64,000 nt of DNA from assembly GCA_011800805.1 (NCBI GenBank), contig MPNW01000064.1:5588-69587 (forward strand), given 5' to 3'. Source of the stretch: Hirudo medicinalis (lineage: Eukaryota; Annelida; Clitellata; Hirudinida; Hirudinidae). Of the stretch, positions 49,601 to 62,500 are shown piece after piece. The position numbers and the translations under genes were made by a program. Under the pieces are notes generated by a model that was not told the DNA's origin, did not search any database, and was given only the letters and a program-made list of their open reading frames with translations. How positions within the stretch are numbered: position 1 is the stretch's first letter; the number at the start of each line of letters is the position of its first letter.

Positions 49601-50460
49601 TCCATTCAATTTCTATCGGAGTTTAGAAGCTTCGGCAGAAGAGATAATTGCGGATGAATAATTCAAATATGGCTTCCAAGCTTGCAAATAAATTCTCAAA
49701 ACATTTATAAAATTACATAAATTGCTCGCAAGTATGTTTATAAATTTATAGCAAAACCGGCCGGCACGGCAGAGACTTTATGGGAACTTATAATGGGATT
49801 GGTGTAATATTAACTTGCAGGTTTAATATTAATTACCCAACTTATGGTCTACCACAAGAGAGACCTCATAAACTGGAAACGTCCTCATATAAATGATGCC
49901 AGACCACTTACATTCAACTTTGAAAACCCCATTCACGTAATTCACATCAAGTTAACTTTAAAAGCTACATTACAAGGCTTACAATGAGTTGCTCGATTGT
50001 GCGAATGCATTGCTCGCATGAATAATCTTTCCAGGAAGTGGTAAAGCATTCATTTAGAAACGTTTTAAATGTATATTTTAAAATAGGAAAAAATTGTAGA
50101 TTTTCGCGAACAAACCACGTCTACTTGATTGATCAAGGACTTGCGATTAAAGGTGCAACGGGTCATACGCTGCCTGATACATCCGTGAAACATCGGCTCG
50201 GCTTTTTAAAGAGAAATAACATTGAAGTTCAAATCAATGGATCATGCTTCCCCTTTAAGCGTCGGGCAAAACATAAAATACAAACTCTAGAGGCGCCAAT
50301 TACAAAGGTGGTGATTTCCAATTTCCCGGATAATTTTTCTAGTTTTTTTTTAAATGAGACAAAATTGGTGCTTAAAATTTGAAAAAACCAACATATTTGT
50401 AATTAATGATATAATCGAAGTACAACCGACGAAGAACACATGAAGCATTGTTTTTTATTA
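46649..50460. other. non-coding, 5' side of the nuclear receptor
   Basis: No gene recognised. Since the receptor's first coding exon starts at an acceptor, part of this stretch is probably its 5' UTR intron. The 114-codon frame at 50,038 (plus) has no known match. Confidence 0.4.
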
Positions 50461-50790
50461 TTTATTATTATTATTATTACTATTACAACTGCCAACGATT
50501 TGTACAATGATATACGGTAAGTAAAGCCAACGAAGTACACATGAAGTATTGCTAGGATTGCTACTATTAATCAAATCATTATATTATATAATAATAGTAA
50601 TAATATATATATATTATTATATCTATATAGTTATTATATTAATAATTATATAATATATATAATATAATTATAATAATAATTTATATAATAATAGTAATAA
50701 TATTTATTATATTAAATAGTTATTATATTAATAATTATATTATATAATATATATAATGTAATTATAATAATAATAATTAATATAGTAATT
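50455..50790. repeat. AT-only duplicated region
   Basis: Nearly pure A/T. A segment of about 110 bases (from 'aataatagtaataatat' through 'taataattatataatata') occurs twice in tandem, at roughly 50,585 and 50,690. Strongly palindromic locally. Confidence 0.75.
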
Positions 50791-53700
50791 ATTATTACAA
50801 CCAAAGAGAATGCAAATAAAATTGCGGAAAGAATGAAGAAAGGATGTCGGCAAAACAATTGTAGATAAACACAATTACGGACCTGCTTGAGTGATTTGAC
50901 GAAAGAAAGATAGAATGCAGTCGGCTGCATTATTGACCACATCTTCTCAAAAATTAACACCGATGTTCATTCCCTCCAAACGAATGGTCACGCGAAAACA
51001 ATGACGGCACTAATGAGCAGTCATCTGCCGAACAATGTTCTAGCTGACAATGAGAGAATGACTTTCATGAGAACAATTGGACGCACAAAACCATCCAAAC
51101 CCGAAGTTTTCCTTTCCAAAGCTTTTCTCGATTTTGCGATCCATAAATTATTAAATAAGCAATAAATCAAATTAAATCTTACACGAAAGTGCGAATGAAT
51201 CGAAACCCCATCCGAACAAATTCCACTGCTCCTTTCAACAGGTGTTTAAAGTCAAAGAATCACACGTAAGTCGTCATCAAACCTTCGAGAAGAAGGACAA
51301 TACTGTGGGAACGTGACGCGCTCTTCCAATCCGTAAGCATTAAAGTGACTCGATCAGATGAACATACAAAAGTAGGAATGCATATAAATCCTATTACAAA
51401 TCCTCATTCATTCTTCAACTACGTACACCCTTCTTTGCAAGCTCTTTTGAAAATGCAAAACCCCTAATAACCCATTTTTGGAGGTCAAATTAGTGCTTTT
51501 CTTCGATGCTCATCGAAAATGGCAAGACGAATATTGAGTAGGCCTTACAATTTCGTATAATTATGCAGGACTCCATTTTGCTAAAATGATGTCATCAACC
51601 ACGAGGTAAAATATATTTGTCAAATTGCCCAACTATCGGCTTATTGAACAAACAGATGAGTAAAACAAATGATCAAATATTTATGCTGTTCTAAAAAAAC
51701 AACACGGAACAATGAATCTCTTTGCACCCCAGGACTCTTTGAATAAATTATACTCCACTTTCATTCACCAGCATCCTGGAGACAATGGAAAAATTATTCA
51801 GGAGATCGACATTTTACGGTTCCGCAGCATTTGAGACAAATTGTTCGAGTATGAAACAGTCAGCGGAAGAGAGGAAGAATGCGGAATGGGAACCAATAAT
51901 GATATGCTGTGAAGCCTAACATCTCTAACAAGACTTTTCATGCACTTCCAATATTTGGCCATGTTTGCCTGTTTCACGATGTTCTTAAAGTTTTAAGACT
52001 ACATTTATACAAGTAACATCCCAAAGAGCTATGAATCAGGATTACAAAGGTGGAATTACTAACCAGTCTCGAGTAGCCAACTAAACGGACTTCGTGTAAG
52101 AACGTTGGTTCGTAGCAGACGTCTGTGGATGGCGGGAGTTTAATCGATGAAGAACGAGTGGCAACTCAACGACTTCACAAATTGAAGGTTGTTTTTTGAC
52201 GAAGAATTGCAGCAAAAGCAAATACAAGGAGGGATCGATGCATGGAATGACAAACAATGGAGGCCTCCGAAATGACTAGGCACCATTCACTTGTCAGTGC
52301 TTTCGGCGCGCCATCTCTCGATGACACCTTCTGAAAAACAATTCAAAAAACCATCGAGGCGTTCCAAGGATTCGATCAGGTGAGATACAAGGAAAGTTTT
52401 GCACACCTGGATGAACCGCGAGGTAGGCCGTGAATGGTGTGGGAACTTGTTTATAGGCGACATTACTTATTCCTCGACAAGCAACCAAACGTTAAGTTAA
52501 GTCGAGCTTTGTGTTATTTTAAGTGAAACTTAATTCCTTTAAGCCAGTTACATAACTGAAAATACATCTTGGCCAAGAAATGTTCGTTTGAATAAAATTC
52601 CAAACAACCAATTATCCGTCTTAGAAATAATTGCTGCAGATTCATTGGGTGCTCGCGAAGAGCGAATATGCAATCCGTAATGGCACTCGTAATTGAAGCT
52701 TTTAGAAAGAAAAATAATTAGATGTTTTTAAGAAATATTCAAATTCGTTGGTGATGGAAAATGAAAAAGCACGGGCGATCAAGGTGTGTCAGGCGTGGAG
52801 ATGGGGAGTACGATAAAGACACAATATCGTGCAACGTTAATGAAAATCCATTGAACCAACAGGAGAAAGCTCAGTAAACTAAGATCTCTTAAAACTTCTG
52901 TGGCCAGTGCACAGGCGCATGCAACAATCTCAAATCTCTAATTGAACGTGTGATGGCACTCGTCTAAGAACTTGTTATTTGTTCTTAGCGACCGTCTCCT
53001 CGTCCTAATGCATGAATCATTTTCTTCGATTCTTAGATCACGCAGATAACCCGGCCGTTTGTTTATTCCAATTTCAAGCAGACGTAACATTCGAAAGCAC
53101 TGCCTATTAAAAATCATTTCATTGTGGACGTGGAAACCCGTTCAGAAAAGGGCCTGAATAACTTTTTTACCTTTGAGGAATCAAAGACTATTACTCCGAC
53201 ATTTATTTAAATATTATCTTGCAGAAAAATATCAATGCCTCGCGGTCCTCTACGGAGCGCACCTGTCAGGTCTCCCATCGGCAGCAAAAATCAATCAAAT
53301 CGAAGCAATCGTAATCAATCGAATGCACGAGGAAATGCTTGATTTCGAGACAACATCACCTCCGTGAGGAGAGGAAAAGATTTAAGATTGGAAACTTTGA
53401 ATAAAGTCTGCAGATGAGAATGCATGGCATCGCATCGACGGGCTGCATTAACGCGATTGTTCGTGTAGCAGAACAATGAAATCCTCGTCAATACTTAGGC
53501 TCATTCACTTTATTTGCAAACAAGCATTGTTTATCACGAAATACAATTAAAGGTGTGCATTTATATTTTAATTTATTAATTATGAAATATGACGACCACC
53601 CACCATGAAATTAAATTTGCAGTGTGCTCCAATAAAGTGTAAAGTAACGTGAGCAATTCATTGGCGTGCACAACACCAACGTGGCAATTAGTGACAATAA

Positions 53701-54000
53701 TATCATCAGAAGCTCTCGGAGAACACACACAGGTTGTGTGAAAATAAAATTGGAGCTGAAATCAATATTCATCGACATTCCAAGATTTCATTGGAAGAAA
53801 TTGTTGGGAGAAATGATGTGGTCAAGTGGGCATTAACATGTCATAATCATTCTGATTCACGTAGCCCTGAAACAACTCAGTGACACCATGGAATACAATA
53901 TTATTAGCTCACTTAGAAAAGCTGCTTGAAATCTGCATTCAATTATCAAACATTTATTATTAAACATCAATAAAATTCATTCATAGAACAAGGATGAAAC
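50791..54000. other. non-coding, nothing recognised
   Basis: Mixed sequence without domains, RNA genes or splice-consistent exons that I can support. Confidence 0.35.
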
Positions 54001-54025
54001 ACAAGTGAATTTTACTTAAAATGTC

Positions 54026-54102
54026 ATTGTTATTATTATTGTTTTGTTATTATTATTATTATTTTGTTGTTGTTATTATTATTATTATTGTTGTTGTTGT
54101 AT
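54026..54102. repeat. (TTA)n / (TTG)n microsatellite
   Basis: Interrupted ttattattg units. The Leu/Tyr/Val-rich frame over it is an artefact. Confidence 0.9.
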
Positions 54103-55585
54103 TAACGTATATAAGGATGAAGGTCGAATGTTATAAAAAGAAACTTCAATGTGAACCCAGATGTGAAGTCAGATGCTTGAAATGGCAACACAAAAGAATT
54201 AGAATCCACTTAAATATTGTGACAGCAGTGGTTTCATTGAATGATGAAATAATCAGCTGATGATGACTTGAAATCATTTATTAAAGTTAAACACTGTTAA
54301 CTTTTTCATAAATCAGATAAAAGAAATCTTAATTATTGACATAATTTAAAACACATGATGGACCAATGCATTTCTTGGTTGTTACCAAATGTGAGGATAT
54401 GAAAACATGAACAACCAAAATGTTTTATAAATTAGGTTTAATCCTTGTCACCCAAGTTCAGACCACCAATGAGAAGAAAGTGGGTCAAGTGTTGTGGAGG
54501 GAGTACACCTCTTATGATATTAGATGCATTTCTTGCTGACATTTGGTAAATAGAACATCCAGTTCATCTTGGTGGTTTGAAAGCACACTGTCACATGTCT
54601 GGTTTTCATTTATTTAAGAATTTTAATTATTAATTAACTTAATTAAACTCTTGTTAAATAAGTACTCTGTTGGAGCCGAAGTGTGTAAGCCGCATGAATA
54701 TTACCGAAGTTGTACGAACAAGCATTTCGGCAAATAACGCGAACAAAAAGACTGGGATCATTTTTGTGGTGCTTCCGAGAATATGAACTTGTTCAGCAGA
54801 AATCAATTCGAGTCATTTCCAAGTTCATCAGAAGTTCGCGTGATTACAAATCCATCCATTCACCAACATGGCGAACAACATGGCAGGTAAAACTTTCAAA
54901 CAAATGCTCACCTCCCCCCTGAAATCCTACTGAAATCCAAACTGGCAAAATTCTTCGTCTCTAGGCTGTAAAAACTTTCGTGAAATCTCCAGGTCAACAA
55001 AGCTGACAACTCCGAAGAAAGCAGAAGAGGCGGAATTTCATCCAAATGTCTTCCGAATTAAAGAAAAGCTTCCAACACGTGCTTTAAGGAAGTTTTGAGT
55101 TTTCGTCGACCGTCTTTCGACCCAAGTTCCCTGGAGGATTTGTGGGTTGTCATAATTAGACTACAGACAAATGCACTCATCGAGCATTAGCAATCGGAGT
55201 CGCATTGAAAAAAAGTTAAGTACAACAAGCTATAAATAAAAGAGTCGTGCATAATTTACAAGATAATAATGAATGCGGAATGAAATATTTTATCATATCA
55301 GTGATGAATTAAGTCGCACCTGACCGACCTTGCAATTTCATTAATCTATTTCACTTTCCAATCTCACAGGAAAGATGGAAGACATACAGAGCAAAGGCGA
55401 AACAACTACTCGCAGCGAGAAGTCCAACAATTTATACGACGCCCCAACATCAGCCATTTATACGGGCTGGTTCATTCGAGTACATATATGTAAATGCATT
55501 TTTAGTCTTTGTTTTCAAGCTCCCATCAATATCCTGAAATACATTTGAACACTTTTTGAGACGAAATATTGCTTCCGAATCTTAC

Positions 55586-55622
55586 AACAACAACAACAAC
55601 AACAAGAACAACAACAACAATA
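55586..55622. repeat. (CAA)n microsatellite
   Basis: About 12 caa units with one interruption, followed by taataat. Confidence 0.93.
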
Positions 55623-56700
55623 ATATTCGTAATAATCGAGCGAACTCTCGCTTTAAGCTGTAATTGGTAGCGTAATGTCATCATCTGGAAACGTAATTCA
55701 TGGAAATACTTCCTGGAGTTGTGATTGCTGGATAGTGTTTGCACTTCAAACCACTTACGTCATAGTCAATTAATAATCAAATTGTTGGCATGCAGACATA
55801 ATTTGTACTTGGGGGCCTTCTCCTGAGCGAGAGAGCTGTGTTGTACTCCAAACTTTTACTGGCTACGTATGAATTTCAATTAATTGGCTTTTATTGGACA
55901 ATTTTTTATGGGAAATACTTAACGTGATTTGCATTTTCAAAAATTCGCCTACGAGTGGATATTAGCGAGGTAACCGTAGAAGTTGTGAATAATTTGAGAG
56001 TTAAATGTTAACCCGAGTAAGATAACAAGCGATAATTGCGATTGCGGTGACAACGAGTACGCGGATGTGAGATGTTGGATAAGAGAAAATAATGGAGAAC
56101 AATTAAAAGTTCTCGTCGGAGGGAGACGTCGTATTGAATTAATTAAAATTTAAATGTGCACCCGTTCAACTGGACTCATTAATGTCAACAATTAAGCAAT
56201 TATTAGTTCGTTAAATGACCGTCGGTATCACGCAACATCGTCGAGACTACAAGAGTTCCTTGCTTTGTTTACGTCGACATCGCAGGCCTTGTAAACGACG
56301 CTTCATCTCCTCTCGAAATAAACACCAACCACGTTCGGTGACAAGATTTGAAAGAGTTCAAAACAACAAGTTTTATTCGCATTTCAACCTCACTCGGTCG
56401 ACGGATTTCCGAAAAATCTCGAGAGCTTAATTTGTGCCAATTAATAAAAGAGTGAAGCATTTCTACAAGCAGCTCGTAAAGTTTACAACGAATCATACGC
56501 TTGCACTCGGAAGCAAGCACTCGAAGGCTGGCGTGTGTACACTAATTCTAGTTTATGGTATCGTACGCAGAGGCTCGTCTAATAATGGATCTGTAGGAAA
56601 CAATGGCAACCGAGGTCTCCAAAGGCCAGCATGGGAATTTTTAACATAAAGCAATAACAATTATCTTGGATTAATTATCGCACGCGGCCATTATCGCGTA

Positions 56701-56701
<1 letters not shown>

Positions 56702-56747
<46 letters not shown>

Positions 56748-56748
56748 T
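56702..56748. repeat. (AAT)n microsatellite
   Basis: About 15 aat units after 'atcgcgtaatagt'. Confidence 0.95.
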
Positions 56749-57339
56749 ACAATATCGAGCTGTTAATTATTTCTCAATAAATGTTCTCACGTCAACTCGA
56801 TTGCAGCTACTACGCATAATAACCGAGATAGTCCAGAGCAGACACGCCCAAGCGACCGTTTGTGGCTGGAGTCTGCCGCTAGTATTTATGCTTGGTTATC
56901 TGACAACCATGTATCATAGATTCGAGCCTATCTTTACTCGTGCTTGTGTGCAGAATGATTCCTTATCAAAGCATTGTTTATATCGAGCTTTGGTACAACG
57001 CAGCATAAATTCTCCGGCATTTAATATCTCCATCGTAATCGCTGGACTCAAAAAACTCCGACTTCTCCGACGTGGCAAAATTTAAAAAAGAGTTAAAAAG
57101 TGCTTCGAACGGTAATGGTTTGTTTGCATAAATGACGAGAACCGATGCTAGCACTTTTCCTAAAGTCCGTTCGGGTTAATCTCGGATGATCTCGAATGTC
57201 TCGTGAAGGAACACGACGAATGATTCTCAACATGACATTCAAGCAAACGAGGACGACGACAACTCCGATGGACTCATCCCTCGGAAAGATGGAGAAACAC
57301 ACGTGCAACCTCTCACTCAACTTTTATGCTTTGTTTACA

Positions 57340-57660
57340 AGCTCGCAGAGTTGAACGGGTGCATCGGTCGCCCATTGGTCGAATGGATGTTAGGGCGGAG
57401 TCAATTAGGATGATTGATGGCTTCGTGAGTCATTGAAACGCACTCGGGCCCAGGGCGTCAGGTTCGACGCGGCACTAAACGGGACGTAAAAGTCGGCTCG
57501 ATGTGGCATTAAGGACCGTACGTGATGTGAATTCTTATGCACGCGCGTACGTGACTTAACTCTCGCGTGCGTGTGAATACGTCGTGTAAAGTCTCGAGCA
57601 CGTGTGCGTGTCGAGCGCTAGCCTAAAGTTTTACTTGCAACGCAGCGGGCTGGCTGATGA
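57340..57660 (-). promoter_or_regulatory. CpG-rich patch, possible distal promoter
   Basis: Locally CG-rich DNA (cacgcgcgtacgtgac, ctcgcgtgcgtgtg, gagcacgtgtgcg) with E-box cacgtg and, on the minus strand, a CCAAT box (cgaccaatgg, about 57,371-57,380). It is the next CpG-rich patch upstream of the nuclear receptor and could hold that gene's 5' UTR exon, but no donor was tied to it. Confidence 0.3.
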
Positions 57661-58125
57661 ACGCTCGTTTCCTAAGCCTTTGTTTGAGAGTTAAAATGTC
57701 AAATGTAGAGAGAATATTAAAATTTCAATATTAATTTCGTTACTCGGAATGCAAAACATTTATTTACGACTTTGTCATCCACTTTTTGTTAATTAAGGTT
57801 ACTCCTTATCGAGAGATTTCTGGTGAGGCGAAGAAACGAATGCGTTGTAACAACAAATCACAAATGCGCTTGATTTACATTGAAATTAATTTTAAACATC
57901 ATTTTAATAAATTTATTGATATTTTAAATAAATTAGATTTTACGATTGTTTGCAGGTGGCTTAAACAAATTTATCATTAAAATGCCTTATAAAAAATATC
58001 AGCATTTCTCACTGTTATTCGGTAGGTGGCGCACGAGAGTATTTTATCGAACATCAGCATAAGCTCAAATTGTACTGACACAACAATGTAATATTTATTT
58101 CGCGTTATTTAAGAAATTTATCCAT

Positions 58126-58126
58126 A

Positions 58127-58167
<41 letters not shown>
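58126..58167. repeat. (AAT)n microsatellite
   Basis: About 13 aat units. Confidence 0.95.
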
Positions 58168-58170
<3 letters not shown>

Positions 58171-59331
58171 TTTAATATAATAATTAAACGGTCACATTAA
58201 TTTTAGCGCTTCTCTTTTTTACTTCGGTCTTTGATTTGGACATTTGGGAATTTGATTACTGTTAATTAACAGACTGAATATGCTTGAATTTTATTATTTT
58301 TAAGATTTAACATTTTTGATTTATATTAATAATGAAATTAATTCCATTATGTTTTAAGGTTATGCGGTGATTTCAAATGTTATATTCGAAGCGGAATTAA
58401 TGTCAGTAATCGGTTCGAACAAATTAGAAATAGGATTTGAAACGTTTGTTTGCTCATTAAGAATTTAATAAAAGGCATTTAACAATTTTTAGTGATTTTA
58501 GAGTAATTTCGAGAAAATTTTACACGTTACGAAGATATATCAAATATTGATATGAGTCAAATGATAGAATGCGAAGTTATGTGTAGGTTAAAATGATCAT
58601 TTTACGATAAAGTAACCAATCTTAAAGTGATTCGAATGGCACGATTTAAGATTGAATGAAATTGCGTTATGGATTGCATTTAAAAATATTTCGGATTGGT
58701 TGGATTAATATTTTAGATCTATTTGCAAATTAACTTGAAATGGAGCCATTTTAAACCTCCACCATTTGTTGATAGTTTATCTTTCAAGCGCTCCTATCGC
58801 TTATTACTTTACACATTCATCGATTCTTATTTCTCTTGAAATCATTCGGATATCCTGTAAAATGTAGCAAATGCCTTTTGCTTCTGTCAGATTTTCTTTC
58901 TTGAAAAAGAGGGTTTTGTTTGAGTTAAGGAAGGATGTAAATTCTTTCTGCTCATTATTATTTAAAGACACAAAACACTTAAATCATACCTGTTGAAAAT
59001 ATTTTCATTTTTAGATTTCAAAGAAGCTGTGAATATTAACTCTAAATGCCTCACGTAAAGCATAACAACACATATTATTACAAACAGTAATCCATCCATA
59101 TTTTAATTAAACGTCTCAACAAGCCATAAATAGAGTACTAGCTGATACGACACGTTATTGGAGTCCTTGACGACCATTAATTAGGTCAGTTGGTCTCCAA
59201 GGAGTTCAACTCGTCGTGCTCATGTTCTCTGAAGTTTACTGCTGTTATGAGGCGAAGCAATATGTCGGATGATCATCATTCACAACGACCTTGTTGCTCC
59301 ATATCTGTGATTGGACATTTTACGATGTCCA

Positions 59332-59404
59332 ACCATCCGCTCGTCCGTCCATCCGTCCATTCATCCATACATACATCCATCCATTCATTCAACCATACAT
59401 CCAT
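59332..59404. repeat. (CATC)n tetranucleotide array
   Basis: Degenerate ccgt/ccat/tcat units of the same family as the arrays at 1,080 and 3,252. Confidence 0.85.
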
Positions 59405-59582
59405 GCTTGAGATCGTAGTAGAGATAATCCGATTAGTTTCATATCAAACTACTCAAGATATTGCATTAAGAAAGTACAATGGTATCTTTTATATCTTTAT
59501 ATCTTGTGTCTTTTATATCTTAACGTCGCCGTTGCAAATTTTTGTTTTCGAACGAAGTTTCACATTTAAATAATCAAATATA

Positions 59583-62500
59583 ATGAACATCTTCCTTATT
59601 TTGTGTGGATTTTTATCGCTAACCAGCTGTAATGAAAATAAATTCAAAAGTGAGATTCTACTGATATTTTAAACTTTATTGACTTTGTAATAAAAACGTT
59701 ATAATTAGAATAACATCTCATAAAATGCTTTAAAATAATCCATTTAAATCTATTCAGGTTGCATTAAGCATCCCGACTTTCAAAACTTGATAATCAGAGG
59801 CTTGACAGGAAAGTTTACGGACGTTCGTTTTTGGAATGAAAATTCAGCTCCACGCGAGCACCTTGTGAAAATCATCGTGGAAAAAGCTAACGAAACTGAC
59901 GGGACACTCTTCAGAGAAGTTTTTCATGCTCAAAACAATCACAAGTTGTATAAAACAAAACATTTGCCAGCCATGCTACTTCATCATCCAGACATTACCT
60001 CTGGATTGTCGTCTACACTATTGAGTGGTGGTGGTGAGACAGGCCCTTCTGAATTAGAAAGTTTTATTTCGAGAAGTTCGGACATCTTTTGGGTTTGGTT
60101 TATCAGCAGTTTGAAATCGCTTGAAAGTTGGTTGAGAGAAAATTTTCATTTGTTATCCAACGACATCTCTGAAATTGGTGCCACAGAAATAGCAAGAATA
60201 ATCAGATGCTTAACGAAATATTCCGACGAAGACTTTGAAGACAAATTCACATGGTTTTCTTGCTTCTACGTGTGTAGGTGAGTTCCAGTTTTTGTGAACA
60301 ACCAATAAGTTCTTTAAACATTTCTTGAAAAATTAAACACATTAATGGTCGCATTCGACTTAAAATTGTGCAGGGATCTGAGGAATATTTCCAAAGATAT
60401 TGAAGGCGTTTTTAAGACTATTCCTCAATGCAGTGGAAGTGAATGGCTTGGCGACCTAATCATCAGAATCTTTATGGATTTTGTTCACCTCAATGACTGT
60501 TATTTCGAGGTGATGCATTCCTCAACCATTTTAATTTAATGATAAGATTTTTTCTTTGAACGATCGTGAAATGTTGATTATAAGACTCTCCTTATGTGAG
60601 ATCATACATTTTAAGCAGGTGATTTCTCCAAAGAAGACGCTGTTACTTGTAGAAGGAGATTTGAACAAACTCGCAGTAAAATTTCAAACGTTTGTCACTC
60701 CGGGTGTCCACTGCTTTCCATCAAATGCTTTCCAACATAAGAAAAAAGTAGTAAAGGAAATCATAAAATATGTTTTTGGACTGAGAAGTTACTGTAGAGT
60801 AAAATTGGAATTTTCAACTTCAAACTATTTGAGAGATTTTATGCCTCCGCCAATAGGCACTCCGAAGTAAATTAATAGTTGTAAACCCAACATGCATTTA
60901 TGCCTGTTTTTACTGTTTTTTCCTGAAATGCAATGAACGTGGAAATCAGGTGCAGGGACGGATCTGGGATTGTACAGGTGGCCATAGAATTCCACCCGGA
61001 TGGAATTAACAACAAATCAGCCGACATTTTACTGACGACGGATAACTGGAACAAGACGTTCGTTATACCTTTGATCGCAGTCGTTGATCATAAATTGGAA
61101 CGAATGCGTGAAACCGACCTGAACTTTACAATCAAAATGGTGGTTGACGATAAGAGAATAAACTCGACAAAGTTTCCGGTAATTTTATTTCTGCGTGATA
61201 AATATAAAAGAAATAAAGCCAGAGATGAATTTAATTTCCAAGTTATTCTTGCAAATCATTCGTTTAACAATAGTTAAAAGTTGTCGACAAAGAATCAAGG
61301 AACGTGGGTGTCTGCCAATCCATCAATGACCCTCATCTTGTAACTTTCGATAACTTGTGGGTTTGTTGATTGTCAATCACTTGCGGATCACTAAGCACAT
61401 TTCTGCTTGCAGATATTACAACAATTTGGAGCAAGGATATTTTATACTTTATAAAAACAAGGAACTTCCTTACGAAGTAACGATTTTAAACAGTAAGGGG
61501 GTGTTTTCTTCATGACTTGATAACGCAATAACCTGCAGGTTCAAGTGATTTACCAATCGTGCGGTCCCAAAACTCGAGAATCTTGTAACTGTGCTGTTGC
61601 AGTCAAGTCTTATGACGACGTTTTTGTGGTAGACAAATGTCGATTGCGCACCAACGGTTCAAGTGACAACTCCGAGTCTCTTCGCGTCATGAAAGTCACA
61701 CTGTTTGTCAATGGGAGGCTCAACCGAGCAACTAGAATATTCCGAAAACATGGTGGCATGGCTTATCAGGTAAATCAGCACAATGTTGTTGTTCTTCAAG
61801 AGATGATGTGGCGCTGCACCTCGGTTTATAAAATCCAAATGATTTCATTCGATGCAACTCTATAGCGAATGTAAATGTATCATAAATGTAAAAGCCGCTT
61901 GTCATTGTTCTTCCGACAAGAAAATTCTGGTGAAAAGAATTCATTTCAATCTGATTTATTTTCTATTATTACTTCTCAAATCCAGAAACTAGAAGGCGTT
62001 GGAGAATACTTACTTAAAAATATATTATTTTTAAATATTTAGACTTTTCTACATTACTCATTAATTTTTCGTTCTTTATTATCATATTTGAATGAGCAAG
62101 ATTGCTGAAGTTCCCGGCCTATCGTTTCATCCTCCTTCTGAATTTTTAATTTGACAATTACTTAAATATAACTTATAAAGACATCGACCAAATGCTAAGA
62201 ATTTTGTAATTGCTCAGATACTTCTGCCTCATGGGACTTTAATAAATATTAGAGCGAACGCTTTCAATTTTCTCAACGTGTGGATTTCACCATCTCCATT
62301 TGATAGAAATAGGACTTCCGGTGAGGCAAAAATTATAAATTTGATTTAAAATCATTTGACTTTCCCACAATAAGTGATAACAACTACAGCGAGCACTCCA
62401 GAAACTGAACTCCTAACGCACAAAACAAACCTTGGCCCTTCGGCCACCGACGCCCAAGTAAATGGGACTCGGCAGACGATGCAGTCACATTTCTGCTCTG

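Larger units (their letters stand above)
54103..57390. other. non-coding with two microsatellites
   Basis: Nothing recognised apart from a (CAA)n array at about 55,586-55,622 and an (AAT)n array at 56,702-56,748. Frames of 70-95 codons at 56,215-57,320 overlap on both strands and match nothing known. Confidence 0.4.
57661..59582. other. non-coding, 5' flank of the VWDE-like gene
   Basis: AT-rich. It contains an (AAT)n array at about 58,126-58,167 and a (CATC)n array at 59,332-59,404. A TATA-like 'cataaatag' occurs near 59,126, but no start site can be assigned. Confidence 0.4.

Noticed and set aside
50038..50382. 114-codon plus-strand frame
   Set aside because: No known match, a weak start context and no sign of splicing. 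It may be chance, although it is among the longer unexplained frames.
61770..61865. Continuation of the VWDE-like exon 8 through VNQHNVVVLQEMMW to a stop at 61,863
   Set aside because: It leaves no phase-compatible donor to reach GLCGTFN. Ending at cag|gtaaat (61,769) and using the exon at 62,218-62,320 restores a canonical vWD sequence in phase.
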